Part shown: one piece after another, positions 44,405 to 52,102 of the stretch
Layout: each line of letters begins with the position of its first letter
How positions within the stretch are numbered: the first letter of the stretch is position 1
Assembly: GCF_003885045.1 (NCBI RefSeq)
Contig: NZ_RHJS01000002.1
Location: 3,464,501 to 3,528,500, forward strand
Reading direction: 5' to 3'
Length of the DNA: 64,000 bases
DNA from: Schaedlerella arabinosiphila
GTDB taxonomy: Bacteria; Bacillota; Clostridia; Lachnospirales; Lachnospiraceae
Program-made: the position numbers and the translations under genes
The notes under the pieces: model-generated
What the model was told of the DNA's origin: nothing
The model's database searches: none
The model's input: the letters and a program-made list of their open reading frames with translations, nothing else

Positions 44405-45673
44405 CTACGCAATCCCGGGACACAGCTTATTTCCGTATATATCACTGAGATATTTTGTGCAGAGCGGACGCATCTGCCGATCCCTTCCGATGATCTGTAC
44501 GGAACATCTCCTGATCCTCAAAAGATCCATATTCCATGCGTCCTGAAACGCCATTCCCCCGATGCTGATCATCTTCTTATCCCCCGGAATCCACAGTAAT
44601 TTTGTGGATTTCCGTATACTCCGGTATCCGTCCTCGCTCTTTTCCCGTCTCATCCTCCGGTTTAAAGAACGCAGCTTTCCCGTCCCGTCACACAGAAAGA
44701 TCCCCTGGAAGGTACATGCCGCATGTTCATATGCTCCGGGCAGAAAGTCCTGAGCCCGCACCTCGCCTTCTGTCTGGGTCTCGATCCTGCGGATCACCTC
44801 CGGAATAGTGATCCTCGGATTTTCCCCCTCCGGGTAGATTCCGAAATAGCTCACCGGCTGAAAATATACGCCCCTCACCGCAGGCATATAGCTTTTTGCA
44901 AAACGGATGATCTCGCCCAGCTGGCCGTCATTGCTCCCCGGTATTACGCAGGGCACCAGCACCACCGCCAGTCCCGCTTCTGCGCAGTGTTCCACAGCCT
45001 TCCTCTTCTGGTCCAATATACTTCTCCCATACTTTGTCTGATAGGCGTCCTCCCGAACCCCGTCAAAGCCCAGATATACCGTTGTCACCCCGCTGTCCTT
45101 TAACAGCCTGCAGTAAGCAATGCTCCCGCTCAGACGAAGCCCGTTCGTATTGAGCTGGACATAGGAAAATCCGAGCTCCCTCGCAGCCCTGGCGATCTCC
45201 GGCAAGTCCTCCCGCACGGTGGGCTCCCCGCCGCAGAGCTCCACCAATGCGTCCTGCCCCGCATGTGCCCGGTAAAAGGCAAGCTGCTCCCTGCATTCCT
45301 CCACTGAGGGTTCATAGCGCCTGTCCCCCTTCTTTCTGGTAAAGCAGACCGGACAGTCCATGTTGCAGCGGTTTGTGGTCATCAGCGCGGCGGAGCAGGG
45401 CTGCACCTGCGCACATCCGGCAAACTCCCCTTTACGCATCTGCTCACAGACTTCCTCCTCTGTCCTGGGAAGGCGATCCGTATGGATTCCGCCGTCCTCC
45501 AGCCACTTCAGATAGTTTTCCGGAGAATCTTCCCAGATCAGCGTCTTCATGCTTCCATGCTCCAGGCAGGATTTTTCCATATATACCCTGTCCTGCTCCG
45601 CCGTTATTTTTGCCGGAATTTCTTTCAGGCAGTAAGGACAGACGCTGAGGGTACAGCTAAGTATTTTACTCAT
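44405..45673 (-). CDS. Radical SAM protein with CPxC/CPEHG-type N-terminus (copy 2)
   Basis: 422 residues. The N-terminal small domain has CPYC and CLEHG. The radical SAM motif CNMDCPVC is near residue 103, followed by ELCGGEPTVREDLP. The C-terminal domain ends SIGGMAFQDAWNMDLLRIRRCSV with PLCTKYLSDIYG. The plan resembles the MoaA-like Tes/MJ0619 group (lipid or pterin modification) and the protein I recall as TrsS. It overlaps the upstream, similar gene by eight bases. The two may act as a pair. Reaction unknown. Confidence 0.85.
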   Translation of the reverse strand: MSKILSCTLSVCPYCLKEIPAKITAEQDRVYMEKSCLEHGSMKTLIWEDSPENYLKWLEDGGIHTDRLPRTEEEVCEQMRKGEFAGCAQVQPCSAALMTTNRCNMDCPVCFTRKKGDRRYEPSVEECREQLAFYRAHAGQDALVELCGGEPTVREDLPEIARAARELGFSYVQLNTNGLRLSGSIAYCRLLKDSGVTTVYLGFDGVREDAYQTKYGRSILDQKRKAVEHCAEAGLAVVLVPCVIPGSNDGQLGEIIRFAKSYMPAVRGVYFQPVSYFGIYPEGENPRITIPEVIRRIETQTEGEVRAQDFLPGAYEHAACTFQGIFLCDGTGKLRSLNRRMRREKSEDGYRSIRKSTKLLWIPGDKKMISIGGMAFQDAWNMDLLRIRRCSVQIIGRDRQMRPLCTKYLSDIYGNKLCPGIA

Positions 45674-47030
45674 TTTTATACAACCGCTCTCCTTTCAGGC
45701 TTGTCAGATGGAAGGCGCACAGCGGAACTGCCTGTCCATCATATGTAATCACATGCACGCAGCAGCCTTTCAGCCTTCCGATGTCAATATTGTATGCGTC
45801 CTGAAATCCCATTCCGCTGACCGACAGGGTATAGTTTTTCAGCCGCCGGATAAATTCCTTCATGGACTTCCTGCCGGGCCTGGTCTCCCCTGCGCGGCTG
45901 CTTTTGCCTAAAGGCAGCGCCTCCTCATCCTGGAGCTTCCAGTGCTTGTTCGTAAATGCATTGGCCTTCCGGGCAAAATCGGTCCCTTCCGGCACCTCTT
46001 TATTCTGCATATGTTTGGTGACAGGTTTCAGTCCTCCGTCTTCCTCCAGATAGTACAGCGCGCTGAACGCACAGTGGGAATCGTATCTCTTTCTCGGCAC
46101 GAAATCCTCCGCTTTCATCTCCCCGCCTGTCTGGCCCGTCAGACAGGCGATGACATCCGACAGGTTCATGCGATCCCAGATCAGACTGCCCTGATCGTTG
46201 GGATATCTTCCAAAATAACTGATCGGCTGGAAGTGCACCCCTTTCACAATGGGCATATGCTTCTTTGCATATGCGATCAGGTCTCCAACCTCTCCGTCGT
46301 TGAGACCTTTTACCAGAACCGGCACCAGCATGACCCCGATGCCCGCCCTCTCACAGTTGGATACGGCCTGCAGTTTGATATCCAGCATGTTTTTCCCCCG
46401 GACCTTCCTGTATACCTGGTCCCTCAGGCTGTCAAACTGCAGATAGATCAGATCCGCGCCTGCTGCTTTCAGCTCCCGCAGGTAGTCCGGGTCTTCTGCG
46501 ATCCGTATCCCGTTGGTATTTACCTGGATATGGGAAAATCCCATCCGCTTCCCCATCCCCAGGATTTCCGGCAGGTCCTTTCTGACCGTGGGCTCCCCGC
46601 CGCTGAGCTGGATGGAGCAGTCTCCTCCGTTTCGGTATGCCGCCTCATACATCCTCTGGATTTCCGTAAGCCCCGGTTCATACCGCGCCTTCTTTGTATC
46701 CGCAAAACAGACTTCGCACTCCATGTTGCAGCGATACGTAATCTCCAATACAGCGGTACAGGTCTTTCCTTCATGCCCCCTGCACAAGCCGCAGTCAAAG
46801 GGACAGTCCTTCTCCATCTCGGAACCGTTTCTGCACGGTTCTGCATGTACGGACTGTTCCATCCATTCCCGGTACTGCGCTGCATCGCTCCAGACCAGCA
46901 CCCGGTACGTTCCGTGTTCCGGGCATTCCTTTTCCAGAAATACCCTTTTGTCCTCCTCGATATGCCGGGCCGGAATTTTTTTCAGGCATTCCGGACACAG
47001 GCTTTGCGTCTCATTGATGATCTTTTTCAT
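45666..47030 (-). CDS. Radical SAM protein with CPxC/CPEHG-type N-terminus (copy 1)
   Basis: 454 residues. N-terminal SLCPECLKKIPARHIEED and ECPEHGTYRVLVWSD form a two-Cys-pair domain; an extra Cys cluster CPFDCGLCRGHEGKTC precedes the radical SAM motif CNMECEVC, then LSGGEPTVRKDLP. The C-terminal block SVSGMGFQDAYNIDIGRLKG with CCVHV and PLCAFHLTSLKGERLY matches copy 2. Extra Fe-S centres beside the SAM cluster are likely. Same family alternatives as copy 2. Confidence 0.87.
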   Translation of the reverse strand: MKKIINETQSLCPECLKKIPARHIEEDKRVFLEKECPEHGTYRVLVWSDAAQYREWMEQSVHAEPCRNGSEMEKDCPFDCGLCRGHEGKTCTAVLEITYRCNMECEVCFADTKKARYEPGLTEIQRMYEAAYRNGGDCSIQLSGGEPTVRKDLPEILGMGKRMGFSHIQVNTNGIRIAEDPDYLRELKAAGADLIYLQFDSLRDQVYRKVRGKNMLDIKLQAVSNCERAGIGVMLVPVLVKGLNDGEVGDLIAYAKKHMPIVKGVHFQPISYFGRYPNDQGSLIWDRMNLSDVIACLTGQTGGEMKAEDFVPRKRYDSHCAFSALYYLEEDGGLKPVTKHMQNKEVPEGTDFARKANAFTNKHWKLQDEEALPLGKSSRAGETRPGRKSMKEFIRRLKNYTLSVSGMGFQDAYNIDIGRLKGCCVHVITYDGQAVPLCAFHLTSLKGERLYKNE

Positions 47031-47050
47031 AACAGCCTTTTCATATCCTC

Positions 47051-48391
47051 TTATGCTTCCCTGCTCAATACCAGTGTCTCAACCACACTCTCCATCCTGT
47101 CTCCTGTAAAAACCTCCTGGTTCCAGAAATCCGTTTCATACATCAGCACATGCTTCCCGGTCCGTTCTTCCACGATCTTCTGCAGGAGGTTCTGCAGCGC
47201 CCCCATCCATCTGTCAAACGGAAACATGCCCAAAACCAGCCCGTCCAGGTGGTTTTTTTCAATGATCCCGCAGATTTTTCCGGCTTCTTCAGCAAGGTCT
47301 TTTCCGATCAGCATCCCCATACATTCGATTGCCATATCTTCCAGCGGATTTTTTCCCTGGATCGCCACCGCCGTGCTTGCAAAAGCCGTATGGTTCAGAA
47401 GCCCGATCCCATAATCCTCCATGATCTTTGCGTATTTTGGATTGCAAACCGGCGTATAATAAACTGCGTACCGGTATTTCATAGGCCGGCAGGCTTTTTT
47501 TTCGGATACCCTGTCCTGCATTTCTTTCAAAAGCTCTGCCAACAGCTCTGCAATCTCATCCAAATCTGTCCGAAAAGATGCCAGAAGCAGAGTTTCGATC
47601 AGTCCCACCTCCTCGTTTCCGATCACAAACTCTGCCGTCCGGTTGAGAAATCTCAAAATCTGTTCCCTGCGCATTGCCAGCATAAAGCGTTTCATTTTTA
47701 GCTTCTTATAGAGCGCTTCGTTCTCCCCAATCTGGTATCGCTCCCTGATCCTCGCAAAACCGTGTTCGATCTGCCGTCTGAGATGCTCCTCCTGGCAGCC
47801 GCTTTTTGCAGGCTTGTGAACAAGGATGCGGATGGTCTCCGGCTCCTCATCCTCCAGCATGGCGTCCTGCTTGGGCGCCTCGTTGCACAAAAGGCCGTAG
47901 GACCACCGGATATCCGGACAGGGCACCATCTGTTTTTCAATCAGCAGTCCCCGCATCAGGTTTACCCCGCAATGCCTGCATCCATTGGAGGCCGCCAGCT
48001 TTTCCTCCAGGCCGATGATCCCATAGAGCACCACCATTGCAACAAGGTCCGGCGTACAGACTTCGGCATCCAGTCCGGCTTCCCTGAGCGACTCTCTGAG
48101 CCAGTACATTCCCGTATTTGTCCCGGGGACATTATAGTAGATTTTGACGCACGGCTCCTCCCACAGACGTTCATAGCCGATCCATTCCCTTACATACAGG
48201 CGCAGAAGCGCCCTGACACCGGATAATTCCATGTGAAAATATTGGGGAAGATATTTCTCACAGCACCGTCTCAGGTCTTGTTCTGTCACGCCGAACCTGC
48301 CGCATGCCCGAACCAGATACGGCTTCACCTCCCGGGCATCCGGAAACTGCAGTAACTTTAAAAATTCCAGATAATGATCTTTTGCATCCAT
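47051..48391 (-). CDS. 2-hydroxyacyl-CoA dehydratase/benzoyl-CoA reductase-like protein
   Basis: 446 residues, distant paralogue of 52103-53533. The cluster-binding region is kept (GCRHCGVNLMRG, then CNEAPKQDAM), and late blocks read VCNPKYAKIMEDYGIGLLNHTAF and LDGLVLGMFPFDRWMGALQNLLQKIVEERTG. These proteins hold [4Fe-4S] or double-cubane clusters and take electrons from an ATP-driven activator. It lies between the lipoyl carrier and the radical SAM genes. Its substrate could differ from that of the main pair. Confidence 0.78.
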   Translation of the reverse strand: MDAKDHYLEFLKLLQFPDAREVKPYLVRACGRFGVTEQDLRRCCEKYLPQYFHMELSGVRALLRLYVREWIGYERLWEEPCVKIYYNVPGTNTGMYWLRESLREAGLDAEVCTPDLVAMVVLYGIIGLEEKLAASNGCRHCGVNLMRGLLIEKQMVPCPDIRWSYGLLCNEAPKQDAMLEDEEPETIRILVHKPAKSGCQEEHLRRQIEHGFARIRERYQIGENEALYKKLKMKRFMLAMRREQILRFLNRTAEFVIGNEEVGLIETLLLASFRTDLDEIAELLAELLKEMQDRVSEKKACRPMKYRYAVYYTPVCNPKYAKIMEDYGIGLLNHTAFASTAVAIQGKNPLEDMAIECMGMLIGKDLAEEAGKICGIIEKNHLDGLVLGMFPFDRWMGALQNLLQKIVEERTGKHVLMYETDFWNQEVFTGDRMESVVETLVLSREA

Positions 48392-48444
48392 TCCCTTTCC
48401 CCTTATCCCCCGGCCGGCCGTATCCGGACTCCGGTTCTTCCTCT

Positions 48445-48738
48445 CTATTCCTGCCGCAGAATATAGCCCAGGATGTCCTGATATCCCACGATGCTCTCAT
48501 CTTCATAACAAATTTTCTGCAAAATCCCTGTGCAGGGTGCATGGATCTCCAGCACCCTTTTCTGCACTTCGAAGGAGCACAGGGTGTCCCCTTCTTTTAC
48601 TCCATCCCCTTCCTCGGCGTTCCAGAATACCATCAGGGATTCCGCCGCCGTATCCACCGGCCGGTTCTGACATTCACATTCAAATCCCGGAATCTTACAC
48701 GGCATCAATTCCCGGGGTACGACAATGGGTACCAGCAT
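48445..48738 (-). CDS. Free-standing lipoyl (biotinyl/lipoyl-fold) carrier protein
   Basis: 97 residues from the ATG at 48738, behind GAGGAGG; the longer frame upstream overlaps another gene and is unsupported. The domain shows GDGVKEGDTLCSFEVQKRVLEIHAPCTG, with the modifiable Lys in EVQKRVLEI. That context (E-x-x-K, not M-K-M) favours lipoate over biotin. LplA and Lpd genes in the same cluster supply the ligase and oxidase. It is not GcvH-sized, and no E2 catalytic domain follows. I infer a swinging lipoyl arm for the cluster's enzymes. Confidence 0.8.
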   Translation of the reverse strand: MLVPIVVPRELMPCKIPGFECECQNRPVDTAAESLMVFWNAEEGDGVKEGDTLCSFEVQKRVLEIHAPCTGILQKICYEDESIVGYQDILGYILRQE

Positions 48739-48739
48739 C

Positions 48740-49339
48740 CTATGCCTCCTCTGCGAAAAACGGACAGGCTTCTTTTTTACAATCCAGATTTCTGCCGCTG
48801 TAGCTGCAGCGGATTTGTTCCGGCATCGAAAGCCGGATTCCCAATTTTTCCTCAATGGTCTTCCGGGCGGAATACAGGGCCAGGAAACAGCAGCGCTTGC
48901 AGCACCGGGGCCCTTCCACCCCTGCGATAGCCGTCAATGCGTCTGCCGTTGCCTGGTTTGCCGCTGCCCATCCCTCCTGGGACAACGGGGAAATCTCCTG
49001 GTAAACGCTGTAAAAGATTCCCACGCCGATCCCTGCCCCGCAGGCCCCGTAGAACCCGCAGAAGCCGCCGAGGACATCTCTGGCCCGCTGCTCTGCTGTA
49101 TCCAGCTTTTTGAGAAGCTCCCCACGTTCCCCACCCGCGGCCCCGTGGCAGGCTGTCAGAAGGACCGCGGGCACAATATAATGGTGGTAAGGATAATGCA
49201 TCGGTATTTCCCTGATTTCCATGAGTTCCGCTGCCATCTCATATAAATCCGTCTTTTTTTCATCGAACAGGGTCAGGCATTTTTCTTTGATTGCCCCGAA
49301 AATTTCATCCTTCAGTACGATATTTCCCATTTCCTTCAT
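48740..49339 (-). CDS. DUF5714-type C-GCAxxG-C-C cysteine-rich protein (copy 2)
   Basis: 199 residues. FCGFYGACGAGIGVG, then GPRCCKRCCFLAL and the C-terminal CKKEACPFF give about ten patterned Cys. Paralogue of 42481-43041. The second ATG (MGNIV) has AGGGG at a better distance and may be the real start. Between the lipoyl carrier and dihydrolipoamide dehydrogenase genes, so a redox link is possible, but not shown. Confidence 0.8.
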   Translation of the reverse strand: MKEMGNIVLKDEIFGAIKEKCLTLFDEKKTDLYEMAAELMEIREIPMHYPYHHYIVPAVLLTACHGAAGGERGELLKKLDTAEQRARDVLGGFCGFYGACGAGIGVGIFYSVYQEISPLSQEGWAAANQATADALTAIAGVEGPRCCKRCCFLALYSARKTIEEKLGIRLSMPEQIRCSYSGRNLDCKKEACPFFAEEA

Positions 49340-49347
49340 CCCCTATT

Positions 49348-50742
49348 TTACTTGTGAAATGCTTTGCCTAACGCATTTTTACAGGTTTCCATCACGATCT
49401 CTGAAAGCGTCGGATGGGCATGGATGCTGTCCGCCACATCGTCCAGGGTCAGCCCGTTTTGAATCGCGGTTGCCACCTCCTCAATCAGCACGGAGGCGTC
49501 CTCTCCGAAGATGTGTCCCCCGATGATCTTATGATCCTCTTTTCTGGCGGTTATTTTTATCAATCCAGTGGTCTTCTGCATGGCCATTGCCTTCTCATTG
49601 CTGGAAAAGCGCATTTTTCCGACCAGTACCTGGATTCCCTGTTCCTCTGCCTCATCCGCGGTGATGCCTACCATTGCGATCTCCGGATGGATAAAGACCG
49701 CGGAGGGGATCACATCGTATCTCATATGCGCATCGTTTCCGGCGATCACTTCCGCGGCAATCAGCCCCTGCTTCTGCGCCTTATGGGAAAGCTGCGGCCC
49801 TTCCGTAATGTCTCCGACCGCATAGATGCCGGGAATGGATGTCCGCATCTGGTCGTCTGTGACGATCTGCCCCTTCGGAGTCATTTCTACCCCCACCGCC
49901 TCTAAGTTCAGTTCCTTTGTATTCAGGCTCCGCCCGATGGCAACCAGCGCCTTGTCCGCTTCAATCTTTTCTCCGTTTGCCAGCTCACAGCATACCCTGC
50001 CGTTTTCCTGCACCTGGATAGACTGGATGCCGGAACCGCACTTTAACGTAATTCCATTTTTCTCCATATATTTTCCGACCGCGCCGGTGATCTCAAGATC
50101 TTTCAGCGTCGGCACAACATGGGGCATCATTTCCACAATTGTGACCTTGGAACCAAACGTGGAGAAAATGTCCGCAAATTCCAGCCCCAGCGCCCCGGCT
50201 CCGACTATAATCAGTTCTTCCGGCATTTCCTGCAGATTGAGCGCCTCGTCGCTGGTGATAATTTTTTCTTTGTCAATATGAAACGCAGGGATCATGGCAG
50301 GCTCGCTTCCGGTCGCAATGATGATATTTTCCGCAGTAACGGTTCTTGTCTCCTCTCCGTTCACAAGCTCTACCGTGTGGGCGTCGAGCAGCCTGGCCTT
50401 TCCCTGCAGCCTGTCAATGCCTCTTGGTTTGATCAGCATGTTGTCCAGTCCGAACTTGAGACTGTTGACCGCCATCATCTTTTTCTGATGGATCACCCTC
50501 ATATCCGGTTTTGCGTCTGTCACGGCAATCCCGTATTCCTTTGCCCCCAGAACCTCCGCATAGACCTTTGCCGACTGCAGCAAAACCTTGGTCGGAATGC
50601 ACCCTCTGGATACACAGGTACCTCCCGTGCCGTTTTTGCGGTACTCTACCAGCCCCGTTTTCTTTCCCAGGTCCGCGCTCCGCATGGCGGATGCACATCC
50701 GCCGGAACCGGCCCCAATACTTAACACATCATAATCATACAT
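49348..50742 (-). CDS. lpdA: Dihydrolipoyl dehydrogenase
   Basis: 464 residues. The FAD site GAGSGGCASAM, redox disulfide in GGTCVSRGCIPTK, NAD site VGAGALGLEFADIF, and the C-terminal HAHPTLSE active-site base are all present. It reoxidises dihydrolipoyl groups with NAD+ (or the reverse). No pyruvate or branched-chain dehydrogenase genes are nearby; its partner is most likely the lipoyl carrier at 48445-48738. Confidence 0.94.
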   Translation of the reverse strand: MYDYDVLSIGAGSGGCASAMRSADLGKKTGLVEYRKNGTGGTCVSRGCIPTKVLLQSAKVYAEVLGAKEYGIAVTDAKPDMRVIHQKKMMAVNSLKFGLDNMLIKPRGIDRLQGKARLLDAHTVELVNGEETRTVTAENIIIATGSEPAMIPAFHIDKEKIITSDEALNLQEMPEELIIVGAGALGLEFADIFSTFGSKVTIVEMMPHVVPTLKDLEITGAVGKYMEKNGITLKCGSGIQSIQVQENGRVCCELANGEKIEADKALVAIGRSLNTKELNLEAVGVEMTPKGQIVTDDQMRTSIPGIYAVGDITEGPQLSHKAQKQGLIAAEVIAGNDAHMRYDVIPSAVFIHPEIAMVGITADEAEEQGIQVLVGKMRFSSNEKAMAMQKTTGLIKITARKEDHKIIGGHIFGEDASVLIEEVATAIQNGLTLDDVADSIHAHPTLSEIVMETCKNALGKAFHK

Positions 50743-50777
50743 CCCGCAGCCCTCCTCTTTTTATACGATACTTTACA

Positions 50778-51530
50778 TTATCTACATTTTTCATAGACCA
50801 TCTGGCAGTAAGACAGCTCCGCCCTTCGGAAAAAGGTGTCTGTCTTCTGCGCCGTTTCGCCGCATCCTTTGCATCCGGATTCCCCGCTGTGAAAGTACCT
50901 GCTCAGATATCCGCCGATCTCCCCGATCCCCACTTTGTATACCTTGCACAGCCACAGGGTGATCCGGATCAGTTCTCCGTATTCTTCCTGGTAGCGTATC
51001 CGGCGAAATCCGGCCTTCTGCAGCATATCCTCATAGCACTCCTTTGTCTGGACACCCGCGAAGCAGGGAATATGCACCACTTCTTCCCGCAAAAGCTCCT
51101 CCCCGCTGTTTCTGATCACAAAGTCGTGAAGCAATAGTCTCCCGCCCGGTTTCAGCACCCGGCCATATTCCCGAAGCGCCTCATTTTTTTTCGGAATGGG
51201 GGAAAACGCGGATTCACTGAACAGCCCGTCGAAGCTTTCGTCCTCAAAGGGAAGCTCTGCGGCATCCGCGCAGAGATACCACAGCTTTTTGCCTTCTCCG
51301 CCGCCGTGCTTCTCCACTGCCCGGCTGATCAGTTCCCCGGAGATGTCAAAGGCTGTCACATCCAGTTCTTTTTCCGAAGCAAGATAAGCCGACGCTTCTC
51401 CCACAGAACACCCGGCTTCCAGAATTTTCATGCCCGGCTCCCATGCCGTATAGGGCATTCCCTTTTCCAGAAGCCGAAACCTCTCAGGCCGGATCTCAAA
51501 TGCTTTGGCAAGCGGCAGATTTGTTTCCAT
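50778..51530 (-). CDS. Class I SAM-dependent methyltransferase
   Basis: 250 residues. SAM-binding motif I is KILEAGCSVGEASAYLA, followed by VTAFDISGELI and LKPGGRLLLHDF. The C-terminal ~60 residues (CKGCGETAQKTDTFFRRAELSYCQMVYEKC) carry a CxxC and extra Cys, as in the DVU_1556-like group I recall. The methyl acceptor is unknown. Two bases after the small redox protein gene. Confidence 0.85.
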   Translation of the reverse strand: METNLPLAKAFEIRPERFRLLEKGMPYTAWEPGMKILEAGCSVGEASAYLASEKELDVTAFDISGELISRAVEKHGGGEGKKLWYLCADAAELPFEDESFDGLFSESAFSPIPKKNEALREYGRVLKPGGRLLLHDFVIRNSGEELLREEVVHIPCFAGVQTKECYEDMLQKAGFRRIRYQEEYGELIRITLWLCKVYKVGIGEIGGYLSRYFHSGESGCKGCGETAQKTDTFFRRAELSYCQMVYEKCR

Positions 51531-51532
51531 AT

Positions 51533-51724
51533 TTATTTCCCTTCCAGCATCTGTTCCGCGGATGCCAGCTCATTTACCACATACTCCCCGTCCAGGTATT
51601 CCGTCCCGCACTGCGGGCATCTGTATCCGGTTCCCGGAGGAAGGTCCACCTCCCCGTAGATCAGCGCAATATCAAATACCTCTTCCATATCTACATTGCA
51701 TTTGCTACATTTCCAATCAGCCAT
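51533..51724 (-). CDS. Small two-CxxC zinc-ribbon/rubredoxin-like redox protein
   Basis: 63 residues. Two pairs, CSKCNVDMEE and CPQCGTEYLDG, are ~35 residues apart, which fits a zinc ribbon or rubredoxin-type iron site. I recall the family as DVU_1557. Directly before, and almost touching, the methyltransferase gene, so the two may work together. Confidence 0.8.
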   Translation of the reverse strand: MADWKCSKCNVDMEEVFDIALIYGEVDLPPGTGYRCPQCGTEYLDGEYVVNELASAEQMLEGK

Positions 51725-51735
51725 GATTCTTCCTC

Positions 51736-51990
51736 CTATTCCCCGTCTTCCGTAAGTTTTACTCTGTGGCTGTATGCATTCTCTACAGTGATTTTCCCGC
51801 TGTCGTCTCTGGTATACTCCGCATACACCGTAAATTCACCGAGCCGTTTCTTTCCCAGGCATCTGCTGCCGCCTTCTTCATACAGCTTCTGCGTTGTCTC
51901 TGCGTATTCCACAGCTTCCTTTACATCCGCTTCCTGGATTCCTCTTTCCTCCATCAGCCCTTTTGCTTCATTGCTTATCTCGATTACCAT
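51736..51990 (-). CDS. Small protein of unknown function next to the redox protein
   Basis: 84 residues from the ATG at 51990, which has GGAGGG five bases ahead; a longer reading to 52047 lacks any ribosome site and starts in a hairpin, so the shorter start is chosen. Sequence pattern MVIEISNEAKGLMEERGIQEADVKEAVEYAE, then TVYAEYTRDDSGKITVENAY. A compact alpha/beta fold is likely. Its place in the cluster parallels a DVU_1558-type partner; that is a guess. Confidence 0.7.
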   Translation of the reverse strand: MVIEISNEAKGLMEERGIQEADVKEAVEYAETTQKLYEEGGSRCLGKKRLGEFTVYAEYTRDDSGKITVENAYSHRVKLTEDGE

Positions 51991-52052
51991 GTATTGTCCC
52001 TCCATATGTAATGCGTCCAATTCCCATATTTTTTCATCAATTTTCATAACTA

Positions 52053-52083
52053 GGAGGCAACCACACTGTATGCGGTTGCCTCC
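52053..52083. terminator. Hairpin between dehydratase operon and redox genes
   Basis: GGAGGCAACC (52053-52062) pairs perfectly with GGTTGCCTCC (52074-52083), 20 bases after the dehydratase stop codon. No T-run, so it may only attenuate transcription into the downstream genes. Confidence 0.6.
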
Positions 52084-52102
52084 CCCTTAAGGAAAATCAG
52101 TG

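Noticed and set aside
44405..47030. LipS1/LipS2-type split lipoyl synthase identity for the radical SAM pair
   Set aside because: Tempting next to lplA, but the N-terminal CPxC/CPEHG layout and size point to the Tes/MJ0619-like class; kept only as something to exclude.
45942..47414. 490-residue plus-strand open frame opposite the radical SAM and dehydratase-like genes
   Set aside because: No ribosome site, no recognisable domain, and composition is the complement of well-supported minus-strand genes.
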